DNA from: Gnetum montanum
Lineage: Eukaryota > Streptophyta > Gnetopsida > Gnetales > Gnetaceae
Assembly: GCA_015680685.1 (NCBI GenBank)
Contig: MNCI01038168.1
Location: forward strand, 3,260-34,911
DNA: 31,652 bases
Direction of reading: 5' to 3'
Positions 21,500-30,879 of the stretch are shown here, in pieces. Position 1 is the first letter of the stretch, and every line of letters starts with the position of its first letter. The position numbers were made by a program, and so were the translations under genes. The notes beneath the pieces were generated by a model. The model was not told where the DNA came from. It worked only from the letters and a program-made list of their open reading frames with translations, and searched no databases.

Positions 21500-21968
21500 A
21501 CAAGTTCTAGTTTTAAGTCTTGGTAGACTGTTGTTACTGGTTTTAAGTCCCAACGGACCATGGTCCCAATTTAAAGTCTGGGCAGACTGAGGAATGCTAG
21601 TTTTACATTGTAGTGGATAGTGGTAGAGATGATTTATGATCTCAGTAGACCGTGCTGTGGATGTCAGTTTTATGTCATGACCCAGGGACAAGTCTGTGCT
21701 GGTTTTACGTCTCAGCAGACGGATGCTTACCTTTGCCAGTTTTACGTCATGGCAAACAATTAGTGCCAGTTTAGCGTCGTGGCGAACGTGTGCAGAAAGT
21801 GCCAATTTTACGTCATAGCATACGATTGCTACCAGTTTAGCATCGTGGTGGACGCGTGCAGAGAGTGCCAATTTTACGTCGTAGTGTACCTATACAACAT
21901 GACCAGTTTTACGTCATATCAGACATTTGCAACTTTGCCAATTTAATTTCATAGTGGACGGTTGCTTC
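21500..21968 (-). repeat. Satellite-like tandem array in element B 3' UTR
   Basis: About thirteen diverged units of 30-37 bp share the + strand core TGCC(A/G)(G/A)TTTTACGTC(A/G)T followed by a (C/G)AGAC/GGAC/CAAAC tail. From 21734 to 21866 they form a higher-order 66-bp period: alternating 30- and 36-bp units begin at 21734, 21764, 21800, 21830 and 21866. The array lies between the pol stop (21993) and the PPT. The long minus-strand frame 21320-21871 is a by-product of the repeat. Confidence 0.8.
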
Positions 21969-21992
21969 CTGATGTTAACACAGAAGATTCAG

Positions 21993-23367
21993 CTAGATGT
22001 AATACCTCTTCAAGTATATATGGTTCACTGGATTTGATAACTCGTTGTCGTTGGTACCTGCTAGCTTGAACGCACCGTTGCCATACGTGCCAACAACCAA
22101 GAAAGGACCCTGCCAATTTGCAGAGAATTTTCCCACTAGTTCGCAAATGGCCTTGAGAACTAAATCTCCTTTCTTGATCGAACATTGTTGAAGATTATGA
22201 AGGTGCTTCTACCTCTACTTATCTTGACACTTTTCGATGGTATCAAGCGTTTGTATTCGTTTCTCCTCTACTGAATCCAAATACATGATTTGAGACTCGG
22301 TGTGTTGAGCCTCATTTATAACCGTGGAGAGGACGATCTGTAGAGAAGGAACTTGTAATTCGAGAGGTAGCACCACCTCAGATCCATAGACCAGGCTATA
22401 GGGTGTATTGTCTGTAGCTGTTCTGCATGTAGTACAATACGCCCATAGCACATAGAGGATCTTTTCATGCCATCGCCTTTTGTTACTATTGATCATTTTC
22501 TTGAGCAAATTGATAATGACCTTGTTCGTTGCTTCAGCTTGACCATTCTCTTACGGGTAATAAGGTGAGGAAAAAGATTGTTTGATGCCAAGGTTATCAC
22601 AAAAAGATTTGGTTTCTGCACTACTGAATTGTGGCCCATTGTCGATCACAATAGTCATCAGGAGGCCAAATCTGGTTACGATGTTGTCTAGGATAAAATG
22701 GCAGACCTGTTGAGATGTGATCTTCCACAAAGGGATGGCTTCAACCGACTTCGTGAAATACTCGGTGGCAGTAATTATGAAGCTATGCCCTACGGAAGAT
22801 TTTGGTGTGATGGGCCCTATGATGTCTAATCCCCATCGTTGGAAGGGCCATGTAATCTGTGTAATGTGTAATTCTGTTGATGACACATGTATCAGATTTG
22901 TGTAACGTTGGCACGTGTCACATGTTTTAACCTTGATAAGGCAATCTTTTTTCATGTATGGCCAGTAGTACCCTAAGCGTCTGATTTTAGCGGCCATGGC
23001 CTGGAGGGCTACGTGTCCTCCACATAGTTCCTCGTGAACCTCACCAACTATACGCTGTGCTTGGTCTTTGTTAACACAAGTAAGTAACACTCCATCAAAA
23101 GAGCATCTATAGAGAGTACTTTCTTCGATGATGATGTATTACCTTTTCTCGCTTGCGAATTGCATCTTTTTGTGCACGTGTTAGCTCATGTGGTGATTCG
23201 CCATGCAGAAGGTAAGTTCTAATGTTATCGTACCATTCTAGCGTTCCATCTGCAAGCAATGAAGAGATTTGATGGTTTTGGTTAGAGACTCGTCCTTGCG
23301 TAAATGGGGCAGCTGGTTGTTTTTGCATCCTAAGGCTAAAAGGCATCTTGGGAGTAGGCGCAGGCAT
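21993..23367 (-). pseudogene. Element B pol remnant: linker, integrase and C-terminal tail
   Basis: Integrase inserts element cDNA into the genome. On the - strand the order is: the RNase H-integrase linker (LEWYDNIRTYLLHGESPHEL near 23250-23180); the zinc-binding HHCC region (VHEELCGGH ... CDTCQR, 23035-22900); and the DDE core. The core Asp are in WGLDIIGPI (about 22825) and VIDNGPQFSS (about 22640), and Glu in NGQAEATNK (about 22530). The tail follows with IKKGDLVLKA, GKFSANWQGP, YGNGAFKLAG and NPVNHIYLKRYY (22190-21996). A stop interrupts before NGQAE and two TAGs interrupt near 22215-22205. A shift occurs near 23100. The tail is the usual gypsy C-terminus; I saw no chromodomain. The catalytic residues remain, but the frame is broken. 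Confidence 0.9.
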
Positions 23368-23397
23368 GGCCGCAGCTTTATTGTTGACGTGAGGCTA

Positions 23398-26002
23398 GGT
23401 CATGGTGTGAGAGGGTGCCTGAATAACAAAGGGTGGCTTCAAGGTGCTACTAGTTGACGTTGAAGAAACTGCTCCCCAAATGACAAAGGATGGCCTTGAA
23501 GCATTGCCAGCTGATGATGAAGAACCTACCCCCTGGGGTGAACTGGTAGGTACACGCAACACAAAGGGTTGTTTAGGCGGTACCTTGCCCTCACTATCTG
23601 TACTTACCATGTTGATGGTGTACATTGTGTTATTTGCATTTAACGGGTCTTTGTACATATGCATCGCCTGGTTTTCAGGACGTGTTGGACTACTACTATC
23701 TAATGTCAAAGAACCATTATCAATCATGTGTTGAATGTCATCCTTCAACGCCCAGTAGTAATCAATGTCGTGACCACACAATTGGTGGTAGTCACAGAAA
23801 CGGTCCAGCCTAAAAGACTTAGCAACTAGCAGTTCTTTGGGCAGAGCTAAAGAAGGATTCTTCAGCAATTCACAATGACGCCTATGACGCTTCAGAGCTT
23901 CTTTGGATATTTTCTTGTTTTGAATATATCCTTCTCCTAGTAATTGTTTCAGCAGTTCCGAATTTTTTATAGGCAGTGTCGTATACTTTGAGCGGTCCTT
24001 ACGCTCAAAGTTAGGTTTTGACTATGAGGGCTATTCAAGGGCAAGTGCTTCTTGGCCGGTGCTGCTTGCACTAGCTGTGGTCTCGACATGCACTATGGGT
24101 GCCTTCTTGTTGTTCTTCTTTTCGACATCCTCATTCAATGTAGCTATTGTCATTGTCGCTATCTTACCTTTGTCTTTACCCTTGCTATTGGAATTTTTAT
24201 AGGCCACATACGTCAGGTCTTTGCTAGCTTCCGCAGCATCTTGGATGCTCTTAGTTTGCACGAAGGCTTGGCTCAGGGAACGAGGGGCAAGGTAGTATAG
24301 TTTAGACTTGATGAAGTCGTTAACTGCTCCTTTGAAAATAGCCAACAGATGGGCTTCCGTGATAGGCTCACGAATTTCATTCAGAGTAGCATTCCATTGC
24401 TGTATAAACTTCTGGACTGGCTCGAGTGGATCTTGTTTCACTCCCATAAGTTGATCTAGTGTGACATCTGGCTTTAAGTTGTATTTTACAGCGAGTCACA
24501 AATTGTGTTAGAAGCTCTTCCAAGGTTGAGATGGAAGAGTGAGGGAGTGCCCGATACCAGTCCAAGGCCTTACCTGTCAAGGACATTGCAAAGACACAGA
24601 TAATTGTATGTGGCCATTATTGTAATAGCAAGGATTCATACCTAAAGGTAACTAGGTGAGCATTAGGGTTACCTTCCCCATTGTATTTGGTAAAATGGGG
24701 CAGTGACGTTCTTGGGGGCAACAACAGCATACGAACTACTGGATTGATGGGATCATCATGATAAAAGTCCATGACCTGTATCGTATCAGAACCAGCAGCT
24801 TTGAGGCACTTAACTTCCTCAGTAAGAGTCTGAATAAGCAAGAAAGCTTGATCCAGACCTGTTAGTGACGAAGTTGACGCTACAGGTGTAGGAGGTTGGG
24901 CAGGGAGATTAGTACTGGTCAATGGAAGAGGAGCGATGGGTTGGCCGACAGACGGTGCGATAGGGACTGTCCCCACAGAGGGAGCTGCCTGTGGAACCCA
25001 CCACCCAGTAGGTTGTGTGGAAAAATTGGTTAACACTAGATGTGTAGGATGAAGGGTGTAAGGATGTTGTGTAGTTTCTTGTGGGAGATGTGTGGTAGAT
25101 GCAACCAAGGGTTGCACACCATGGGACATAGAATGATTATGTTGTGCAACAGGGATGACCCATTGACTAGCTGTAGGTTGTTGAACAGATCGCTGTGATT
25201 GAATGGTAGCTGCGATCTGTTGCCCTGCAATGGACTACGACAACAAGGTTTGCACCAGATTTTGCACTAGGCAAGTTATAGGCATGGTATGGGCCTACAC
25301 CTGGGGAATGAAATGAGGGGCAGTGGGGGTAGGTATCACCGAAGGAATCCTGATTACATGTCGTGAGGGGATTACTCCCATGTTGTTTTGAGGTGGCATT
25401 TGTACCTGCAAGATTGAGGATTGGGTGGTGACCTGTGGGATAGTGGGAATGGGAATACGCATTTGCATTGTCGAGATCGGATTGATATGGACAGCTTCTC
25501 TGGTGAGAGGATGAAATAGGGGATTCGCATATGTATGGGGGCTAAGGGTATGGTATGAATCCGCGTGTTCAGACTGAGCTGTGAATTCATCTTCCTCCTC
25601 TTCCTCGTTTTGAGGCTCTAGAATAGACCGTGTAGTCTGATTCTTAGCCATGATCAGTTGTGACAGGAGTTCATGGTAATGATCTGTAAGGGGGATAATT
25701 TCATATGCAGTAGGGGTGAAGTCTTGCCCCCCTTTGTAGATCAACTCATAGTTTCATTTTGCCTCCATCTCAACTCGGCTAACGGCAAGCTTCGCCTAGA
25801 TCTTGAAGCAAATGAAATTATACTCGTCAAGTGTCAAGAAAGTGAATGAAGGATTCCTACCCTGCAATCTCAATGAATGACGTGACGATCCCTAATGACC
25901 TGTCGCACCGAAGGTTAATTCAGGGATGGTGAATGGATTTGTAGTTGTGACACCTAGATCAGCGGCGATCATAGCGGTAGTAGTTGTATGTGCAGAATCC
26001 AT
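23398..26002 (-). pseudogene. gag: Element B gag, degenerate
   Basis: On the - strand the first ATG is at 26002-26000, about 250 bp after the 5' LTR. The N-terminal third (to about 25295) has a Glu run (EEEEEDE near 25610) and a long Pro/Thr/Ser/Gln-rich region that continues to about 24800. The gag core follows: LPHFTKYNGEGNPNAHLVTF (about 24690-24635), SLTGKALDWYRALPHSSIST (24583-24524), then EPVQKFIQQWNATLNEI and EPITEAHLLAIFKGAV (24420-24310). A knuckle-like CDYHQLCGHDIDYYWALK sits near 23800-23745; its last Cys seems replaced by Tyr. Shifts near 24640 and 24450 and several stops break the frame. It ends with a TGA/TAG-type stop just before 23395. Confidence 0.88.
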
Positions 26003-26230
26003 CTTTTAGATAGATTGATAACAACAAATGTAGGGATTTAAAGAAAAATGATGATGAAACAAAATCACGATTGGGCTTTCTACCCTGTAGGATTCCAGAG
26101 GAATCGTTACTGTGACCGATCTACACCACACGATTTCGTAAACTTCCCTAGAGGTATTACGTTTACGTTAAGTGAACATGGGTACAGATTGCGTACAGGG
26201 TTACCCATAAAATACGGATCAGAGGTTCAG

Positions 26231-26248
26231 GCCCTCCTTCTAGAGCCA
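26231..26248 (-). other. Candidate primer-binding site of element B
   Basis: On the - strand TGGCTCTAGAAGGAGGGC begins 6 bp after the 5' LTR end. Its + strand complement ends in CCA as a tRNA 3' end would, preceded by a GAGG-TTCAGGC-CCTC hairpin like a T arm. I cannot match it to a particular tRNA from memory. Confidence 0.45.
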
Positions 26249-26254
26249 GAAAAC

Positions 26255-27904
26255 TGTAACGATGGAAAACGTCAGTCGCTCAAAATATCGAGTGGAGATC
26301 CGTGTACACAGTTTTAACCCCGGATCCGTGCGAGGGCCGTGCTGAAGAAAACGAATCCAAGGTGCCCTGAACGGTCTTGTCGATCAGACAGGGACTTACT
26401 TATCAGTAAACTATTGTGAATCGAGATGGTATATATTTTATGTATATTCCATGAGGTGAATTAATTTGATAAATCGTAGGGGGAGTAGAAAACAATGTAT
26501 AAAAATTTGCAACGACAATAACACCAATGTGGTGAAAAAAATTAGATATAGGGAAGATGCGTAATTCCAAGATCTATGATTTGACCCAATAGCTAAATAT
26601 ATTGCATGCAATGTTCTAATGGTAGACTTCACTCTTCTCAGTGCGAAGCATACACAAAACAACAAGAAAACTGTTTAAAAGGTGAAAGTGGAATGAAGGT
26701 TGATCTACCTCGTAAGCCAAAAGCTGGAATGCAAGGAAGGTCAAGCTGGAACAAAATGCCTATTGGCCAACTGCTTCTGACCGATAAACTTTGCCAATTG
26801 TACTAGATGATATTTTGATCTCTGATCTATTCCTTTTGCCTTTTGCTAATCCTTGATTAAAAGTTATCAATGATTGCCTGTGAGGAGGTTAATCCTTTCG
26901 CCGAGAAGATTAATTGCTCCCGATGCCAATGCTCGTAAAAAAATGCCTTCTGTTCTAAAAAAGGAAGATGGATTGATCCTCTTTTTCTTCGTCAACTAAA
27001 GCATTTATAGGTTCAGCACCACATGGGAAGGCATGGCCTTGATGACACGTGTCTCGAACCGTCAAAACACCGTTGACTTGATAAATTTTATGTCAAAGCT
27101 AGTCATGCGGCATTACATCTTGGAGGCGCAGTGTACTATAAACCACCCTTGCTAAAAACCACTTCATGATTATGCTATGATACGCTGATGAGCGTATCGC
27201 CGCATATGGATAGCAAGCGCATCTGGTACCATCTTAGCTGACTTTACACTTTATTACGCTCATTTACGCTGACTAGCATAGCAGAGCGTAATGTCATAAG
27301 TTTCGCATGTATTATGCTTGTTTACATTGCATAGCGTAATAGAGCGTAAACAGGGTCAAATTTCCAGCACATTATGCTTTCTTACACTGCGTAGCATAAT
27401 AAAGCATAAAGCGGCTAATCTGCAAAAAGAAGAAGTTGGAGCGTTGTAATTCCTTTGACTTTGACTTTGATCTTCAAGGTTTGTTACGCTGTCCTGCGTA
27501 ATGAAGCGTAAAACAGTTTTGAACAGAAGACTTGGTGGAATATGCAACAAATTAAAGGTCGTTGCTTAGGCCTTAAACTTGTCGCATTTGTCAAGATTTC
27601 TACCAACTCCATTGCTGCAATAAGTTACTTTCTGACACCGCGTTACATTGTGCAGAACTACGCTAAGAAATATGATGCTATGTTGCGTAATGTAGCGTAA
27701 TGACACTATGTTGCGTAATGTAGCATAAAGAACAAAAACAAAGTTAGAAATTTTAAGAGACTTGGAGATTTGGTGTTGTGCGCCCCCCCCCCCCCCCTTT
27801 TTTTTTCTTTACTTTGCTCTGCCTTCTAGATTTCTACTACATGCATTTTTACGTGAATCATGAATATTCACCTTAGGCCAATTCACAATTTTCACGGTGT
27901 TTCG
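26255..27904 (-). repeat. Element B 5' LTR
   Basis: The LTR is 1650 bp and is the partner of 18659-20329. It begins TGTAACGATGG. It ends GGTGTTTCG, where CA has decayed to CG, so the element-sense start reads CGAAACACC. The minus-strand TATA is at 27002-27009. It has two 28-bp units instead of three, and a C15T9 tract at 27783-27806 where the other LTR has GGCCCCTCTTTTTTTTT. Most differences from the 3' LTR are C/T or G/A, as expected for methylcytosine decay. Confidence 0.92.
27783..27806. repeat. C15-T9 homopolymer tract in element B 5' LTR
   Basis: Fifteen C are followed by nine T (A9G15 on the element's strand). The equivalent place in the other LTR is a PPT-like GGCCCCTCTTTTTTTTT. A slippage expansion or a sequencing error is possible. 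Confidence 0.8.
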
Positions 27905-27909
27905 AGGAT
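27905..27909. repeat. Target-site duplication of element B, right
   Basis: AGGAT is identical to 18654-18658. The next base, 27910, starts the codon that continues element A's reading frame. Confidence 0.9.
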
Positions 27910-28116
27910 GAATTTGTAAAATGGTTTGAAGAACTTGATTGCCTTTACTGTGAAATAGATGATTAGCATGAAGATAATCTACATTGTGATGATGATGGTA
28001 AAAGTAAGCTAAATGTTAATCTTCCAAATACCAAGAAGAAGAAGGTGAAGAAGAGCAAAAAGGATGGAAGGAGGGAAATTGTTTTGAGGAGGCCTAATCC
28101 TTTTGAATTTTCTTAA
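27910..28116 (+). pseudogene. Element A unrecognised ORF, 3' part (acidic then Lys-rich tail)
   Basis: This continues the frame of 18311-18658 exactly: with B and one AGGAT removed, ...YDKD joins EFVKWFEELDCLYCEIDD. After one TAG the frame goes on with HEDNLHCDDDGK. It then turns strongly basic (KKKKVKKSKKDGRR near 28039-28080) and ends VLRRPNPFEFS at a TAA at 28114-28116. The basic tail could be a nuclear-localisation or nucleic-acid-binding segment; this is only a composition argument. No known family is recognised. Confidence 0.65.
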
Positions 28117-28465
28117 TCTTCTTTTGTTGCAAGTCATGAAAGAAACACATGTGATTTGGTGCTCTTAAAATGGAAGCATAGTGAAGACCATATCCACTCT
28201 CCTTTCATGAATTTCTCCATTGTGATGTAATCACAAAACTATGCTAGTGTGTACGTGTGTGTGTTTCTTTATGTCATGCATACATTATGTTGTGTGTTTA
28301 TATGTGTTTGTGAAATAAGTATTGAATGGTATAAATAAAATGTTATGAGTTCTAACCATTCCATATGTGTTATGATTTTTTTTATGTGTAAAATTATGGC
28401 CTATGTGAGGGGGAAACAACTATTCTAGATGTAAAGGTATCTTGTGTGGAAATCAAGAATCTCTT
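28117..28465 (+). other. Element A 3' untranslated region
   Basis: No coding motif is present. A GTGTGTACGTGTGTGTGTTT stretch lies near 28247-28266, with further TG-rich words to 28320. It leads to the PPT. Confidence 0.6.
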
Positions 28466-28480
28466 AAAAGAGGAGGGTGT
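28466..28480 (+). other. Element A polypurine tract
   Basis: AAAAGAGGAGGG followed by TGT sits immediately before the 3' LTR start at 28481. It confirms the + orientation. Confidence 0.75.
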
Positions 28481-29275
28481 TGATGTGGACATCAAATAGG
28501 CCAAAGTAACATCTCTCCAATGATGGGATCTTTCCCTAGAGTTTTGGCATGTTTGTAAGTCTTTTGGGACTATTTTAATGACTTTAGGATGTTTTGGGAG
28601 TGATGAGGACTTGTTGGAAGATGTCCAAAGGTTCTAGGCCTCAGAAAAAGCATCTTTAATTTTGACCTTAGTAGGAAAGACATCTTCACTAATAGTTAGA
28701 TGTTTTCACTACATATTAAACATCTTCTGCATCTCAAAGACATCTTTTCTAATAACTTTTGTACTCAAGAGAGACATCTCCTATTTTTCAAAGATGTCTT
28801 CTTTGATAAATTTTGCACTCATGAGAGATTTCCTCTATCTCTCAAAGATGTCTTTCATGGATTTTAAATAATGTCCCATTGAATGGTAAATTGGAGGGAA
28901 GATGAAGAGAAAGTGGGAAAAAGGTATAAATAGACCTCTTAGATCTTCAATTTGATCAAGAGAGTTTGAAGAGAGAAAGAGAAAGTGTAGGGAGTTGGGA
29001 GAAAAGTAGAGAGATATAGAGTCTTGGTGTGGTGCCTTGATCATCATTCATGTGAGTGTGTGTTTTTTATTTTCTTTTTTCTTTTCTTTTTTTGATTGAG
29101 TGTATGAGAGTTGGATTGAGTCTCTTATCTGTCCTTGGGAATTTGTGCTTCCTTTCAGCTTTAGTTTCTCCATTTGAATAAGAGAAAAGTGTTCATTTTC
29201 TTTTCTTATTCAAATTTACTATTGTTGTGACATTGAGAGAGCTTGGATTATGGAATCCATGGGAGCTCCTCATCA
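28481..29275 (+). repeat. Element A 3' LTR
   Basis: The LTR is 795 bp, begins TGATGTGGACATC and ends CTCCTCATCA. TATAAATA is at 28925-28932. The 54-bp repeat array (about 28673-28857) has about one more unit than the 5' LTR. A T/C-rich expansion occurs near 29067-29093. The decay pattern relative to 16260-17002 is transition-heavy. Confidence 0.9.
28673..28857. repeat. 54-bp tandem repeat in element A 3' LTR
   Basis: Units headed by (A/C)A(A/G)A(T/C)(A/G)TCTTC words include an additional short unit near 28718-28745 that is absent from the 5' LTR. The other units match those at 16453-16618. Confidence 0.7.
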
Positions 29276-29280
29276 AATAC
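29276..29280. repeat. Target-site duplication of element A, right
   Basis: AATAC here pairs with CATAC at 16255-16259 (one mismatch). The following T completes the interrupted Thr codon of copia C gag. Confidence 0.75.
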
Positions 29281-29437
29281 TAAAGTTAGATTTTGAAGAA
29301 AGGCAAGGACACAAAAAACCTAAAATCAAAATAATAATCAAGCCTAAGAAAAGTCTTTCTCATCAAGGTAAGACAAAGGAAAAGGACCAGCTAAATGTAT
29401 AAAAGATAACTTTGTTGCTTGTTTCTCTTCTAGATAA
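29281..29437 (+). pseudogene. gag: Copia element C gag, second part (end of zinc knuckle and linker)
   Basis: Reading resumes with T + AAA GTT AGA TTT. Joined to CKYYNKKKHT at 16231-16259, this restores the spacing C-x2-C-x4-H-x4-C, with the second Cys now Tyr and the last Cys now Phe. A Lys/Gln/Asn-rich linker with several stops follows, leading into protease. Confidence 0.8.
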
Positions 29438-29806
29438 ATGAATTCTTACACATGGCTTGTAGATAGTGATTGTTCCAACCACATGACTCCTAATAAGAAC
29501 ATTTTTATTATATATGTTGAGTCTTTAAACCTCATGTCTATAAAAGTAAGAGACGACACATTTTGTAAAATTGAAGGTATGGGTAGATGTCTAATTAAGC
29601 TTGAAGATGGTCCCACCATTCTTCTTCATGATGTTTTATGTATGTTACAATTATCTAATTTCCTTCTCGTTATTGTTCAAATGTCTAACAATGATAACAG
29701 GATTGTATTTAAAAATAATGAATGTATAATTTCCAATAAGATTGATAGCATTTCCAAGATCATTATGATGGAGAATTTGATCTACTTCCTTGGCGTTATT
29801 CATTAA
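29438..29806 (+). pseudogene. Copia element C protease
   Basis: Retroviral-type aspartic protease cleaves the gag-pol polyprotein. The start shows the family signature WLVDSDCSNHMTPNK (normally DSGC, here DSDC, so the catalytic triplet's Gly is lost). It is followed by IKVRDDTFCKIEGMGR, then LHDVLCMLQLSNFLL, the flap and the conserved LxDVLYVPxLxxNLLS region. The 122-codon frame is open. It lies directly after the gag linker and before the GAG-pre-integrase segment, as expected in Ty1/copia. The changed active site and the broken polyprotein make it inactive. Confidence 0.88.
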
Positions 29807-29814
29807 AAAATAAT

Positions 29815-30419
29815 AAAATGCAAGTTCTTAAAAACTTTTGTTGCTACACTTGGCATTGAAGGCTTAACCATATCTCCTACTTAAATCTTCAAAAGTTGAT
29901 GAAGAATCAAGTTTCCATTAGGATGATATTTTTAGAAGTACTAGAATATGTATGTTAACCATGCATTTTTGTAAATCAACAAGCAATACCACATTCTATC
30001 CATAATGAAAGAAGTTCAAGGCCATTTGATTTGCTACACATAGATGAATGGCTAATATTTTAAGAAATGGAGGTAAATATTTTCTTGTGATAATTGATTA
30101 TTTTTCTAGATAAACATGGACATATATTTTGCATGCTAAACATGACATATTAAGAGCTTTTGAAAATTTCAAGAAGTTATCAAAAAAATAGAATTATCTG
30201 TAACATTAAAAATATTTGAAGTAACAGAGGGCATGAGTCTATAAATAATAAGTTTAATGAATTTTGTAAAATTCATGATCTTGGTAAAAACGCTACTATG
30301 GCTATGAACCTTAAATTAATGCAATTATTAAGAGGGAAAATGGTGTTTTGCAAGAAATGAATAGGTGTCTTTTGAAATATGCTAATATTCCTAATGTATT
30401 TTGAAATGAGGTTGTAACC
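29815..30419 (+). pseudogene. Copia element C pre-integrase zinc region and integrase core
   Basis: The first segment reads TWH*RLNHISYLNLQKLMKN (about 29847-29904), the WHxRLGHxxxxxLxxL histidine pair. It is followed by a degenerate CxPC (PCIFVNQQ) near 29960. The integrase core shows SRPFDLLHIDEW, with catalytic Asp at 30043-30045, then DYFSR*TWTYILHAKHDI (about 30090-30150). The second Asp region (about 30225) and the Glu region are too decayed to recognise. There are multiple stops. Confidence 0.82.
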
Positions 30420-30722
30420 ATGTCCACCTACATTTTAAATAGGCTAAACACTTTTCCTAATGGTGAAAAACCCCCTTATGAATTATATGAAAAAATTTTC
30501 AATCTCTCTCATCTTAGAGTTTTTGGTTATGTTTGTTATGTAAAAATCCCAAATTCACTTGCAAAAAATTTGGATGATAGAGTTACAAAGTGTATCTTTT
30601 TTAGTTATAATATAAGGTCCAATGGGTATAATTGTTATGATCTGATTGAAAAAGGATGGAATTCTCCAAGGAGCATTATTTTTTATGTGAAAACCTTAGC
30701 TTTTGACCTCTTCTACATTTAA
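30420..30722 (+). pseudogene. Copia element C integrase C-terminal region
   Basis: An open 100-codon frame shows STYILNRLNTFPNGEKPPYE (family: YLxNRxPxxxxxxxTPYE). It continues with LSHLRVFGYVCYVKIPNS, LDDRVTKCIFFSY, then SNGYNCYD and SPRSIIFYV. These are the characteristic HLRVFGC / KxxxRxxxCxFxGY / GYxxYD blocks downstream of the copia integrase core. It is well preserved relative to its neighbours. Confidence 0.9.
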
Positions 30723-30879
30723 AAAGATAAAATCAAAGAGACAATTTAAGAAAAGAAACAACTTACATCAATTCCAAGGATTAAAAGTGACCATCCTCCT
30801 TCAAAAATGTTGGATACAAATTTTAGGAGTTATTCAAATGAAGTCAAGCTATAGCCATTATGACTTATGAAACACTTCA

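Larger units (their letters stand above)
18659..27904 (-). mobile_element. Element B: Ty3/gypsy retrotransposon, minus strand, nested in element A
   Basis: Element B is bounded by LTRs at 18659-20329 and 26255-27904 and flanked by a perfect AGGAT duplication. In - strand order it has 5' LTR (26255-27904), PBS, gag (26002-23398), an integrase-only pol remnant (about 23367-21993), a tandem-repeat 3' untranslated region, PPT (20330-20343) and 3' LTR. Protease, RT and RNase H are absent. The gag layout and the satellite-like 3' region resemble the plant Tat/Ogre-type gypsy group, but without RT the lineage cannot be settled. The LTRs look about 90-95% identical by eye, younger than A. B is richer in CpG and GC than its surroundings. 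Confidence 0.92.
16260..29275 (+). mobile_element. Element A: non-autonomous LTR retrotransposon nested in copia C
   Basis: The element is bounded by LTRs at 16260-17002 and 28481-29275, with a PBS at 17006-17017 and a PPT at 28466-28480, all on the + strand. Without the nested element B it is about 3.8 kb. Its only coding frame (17363-18658 continuing at 27910-28116) is gag-like at the start and has no protease, RT, RNase H or integrase motif. It must have depended on enzymes from another element. The gag-like segment suggests Ty3/gypsy ancestry, but without pol this is inference. By eye the LTRs are roughly 85-90% identical, so the insertion is old. Confidence 0.88.

Noticed and set aside
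21320-21871. 183-codon frame on the - strand with repeated HDAKLA-like words
   Set aside because: It lies inside the 30-36 bp tandem array of element B's 3' UTR. The periodic protein reflects the DNA repeat, not a gene.
21500-21968. Spaced repeats that could suggest a CRISPR array
   Set aside because: The units are contiguous, diverged and without unique spacers, and the context is a plant retrotransposon.
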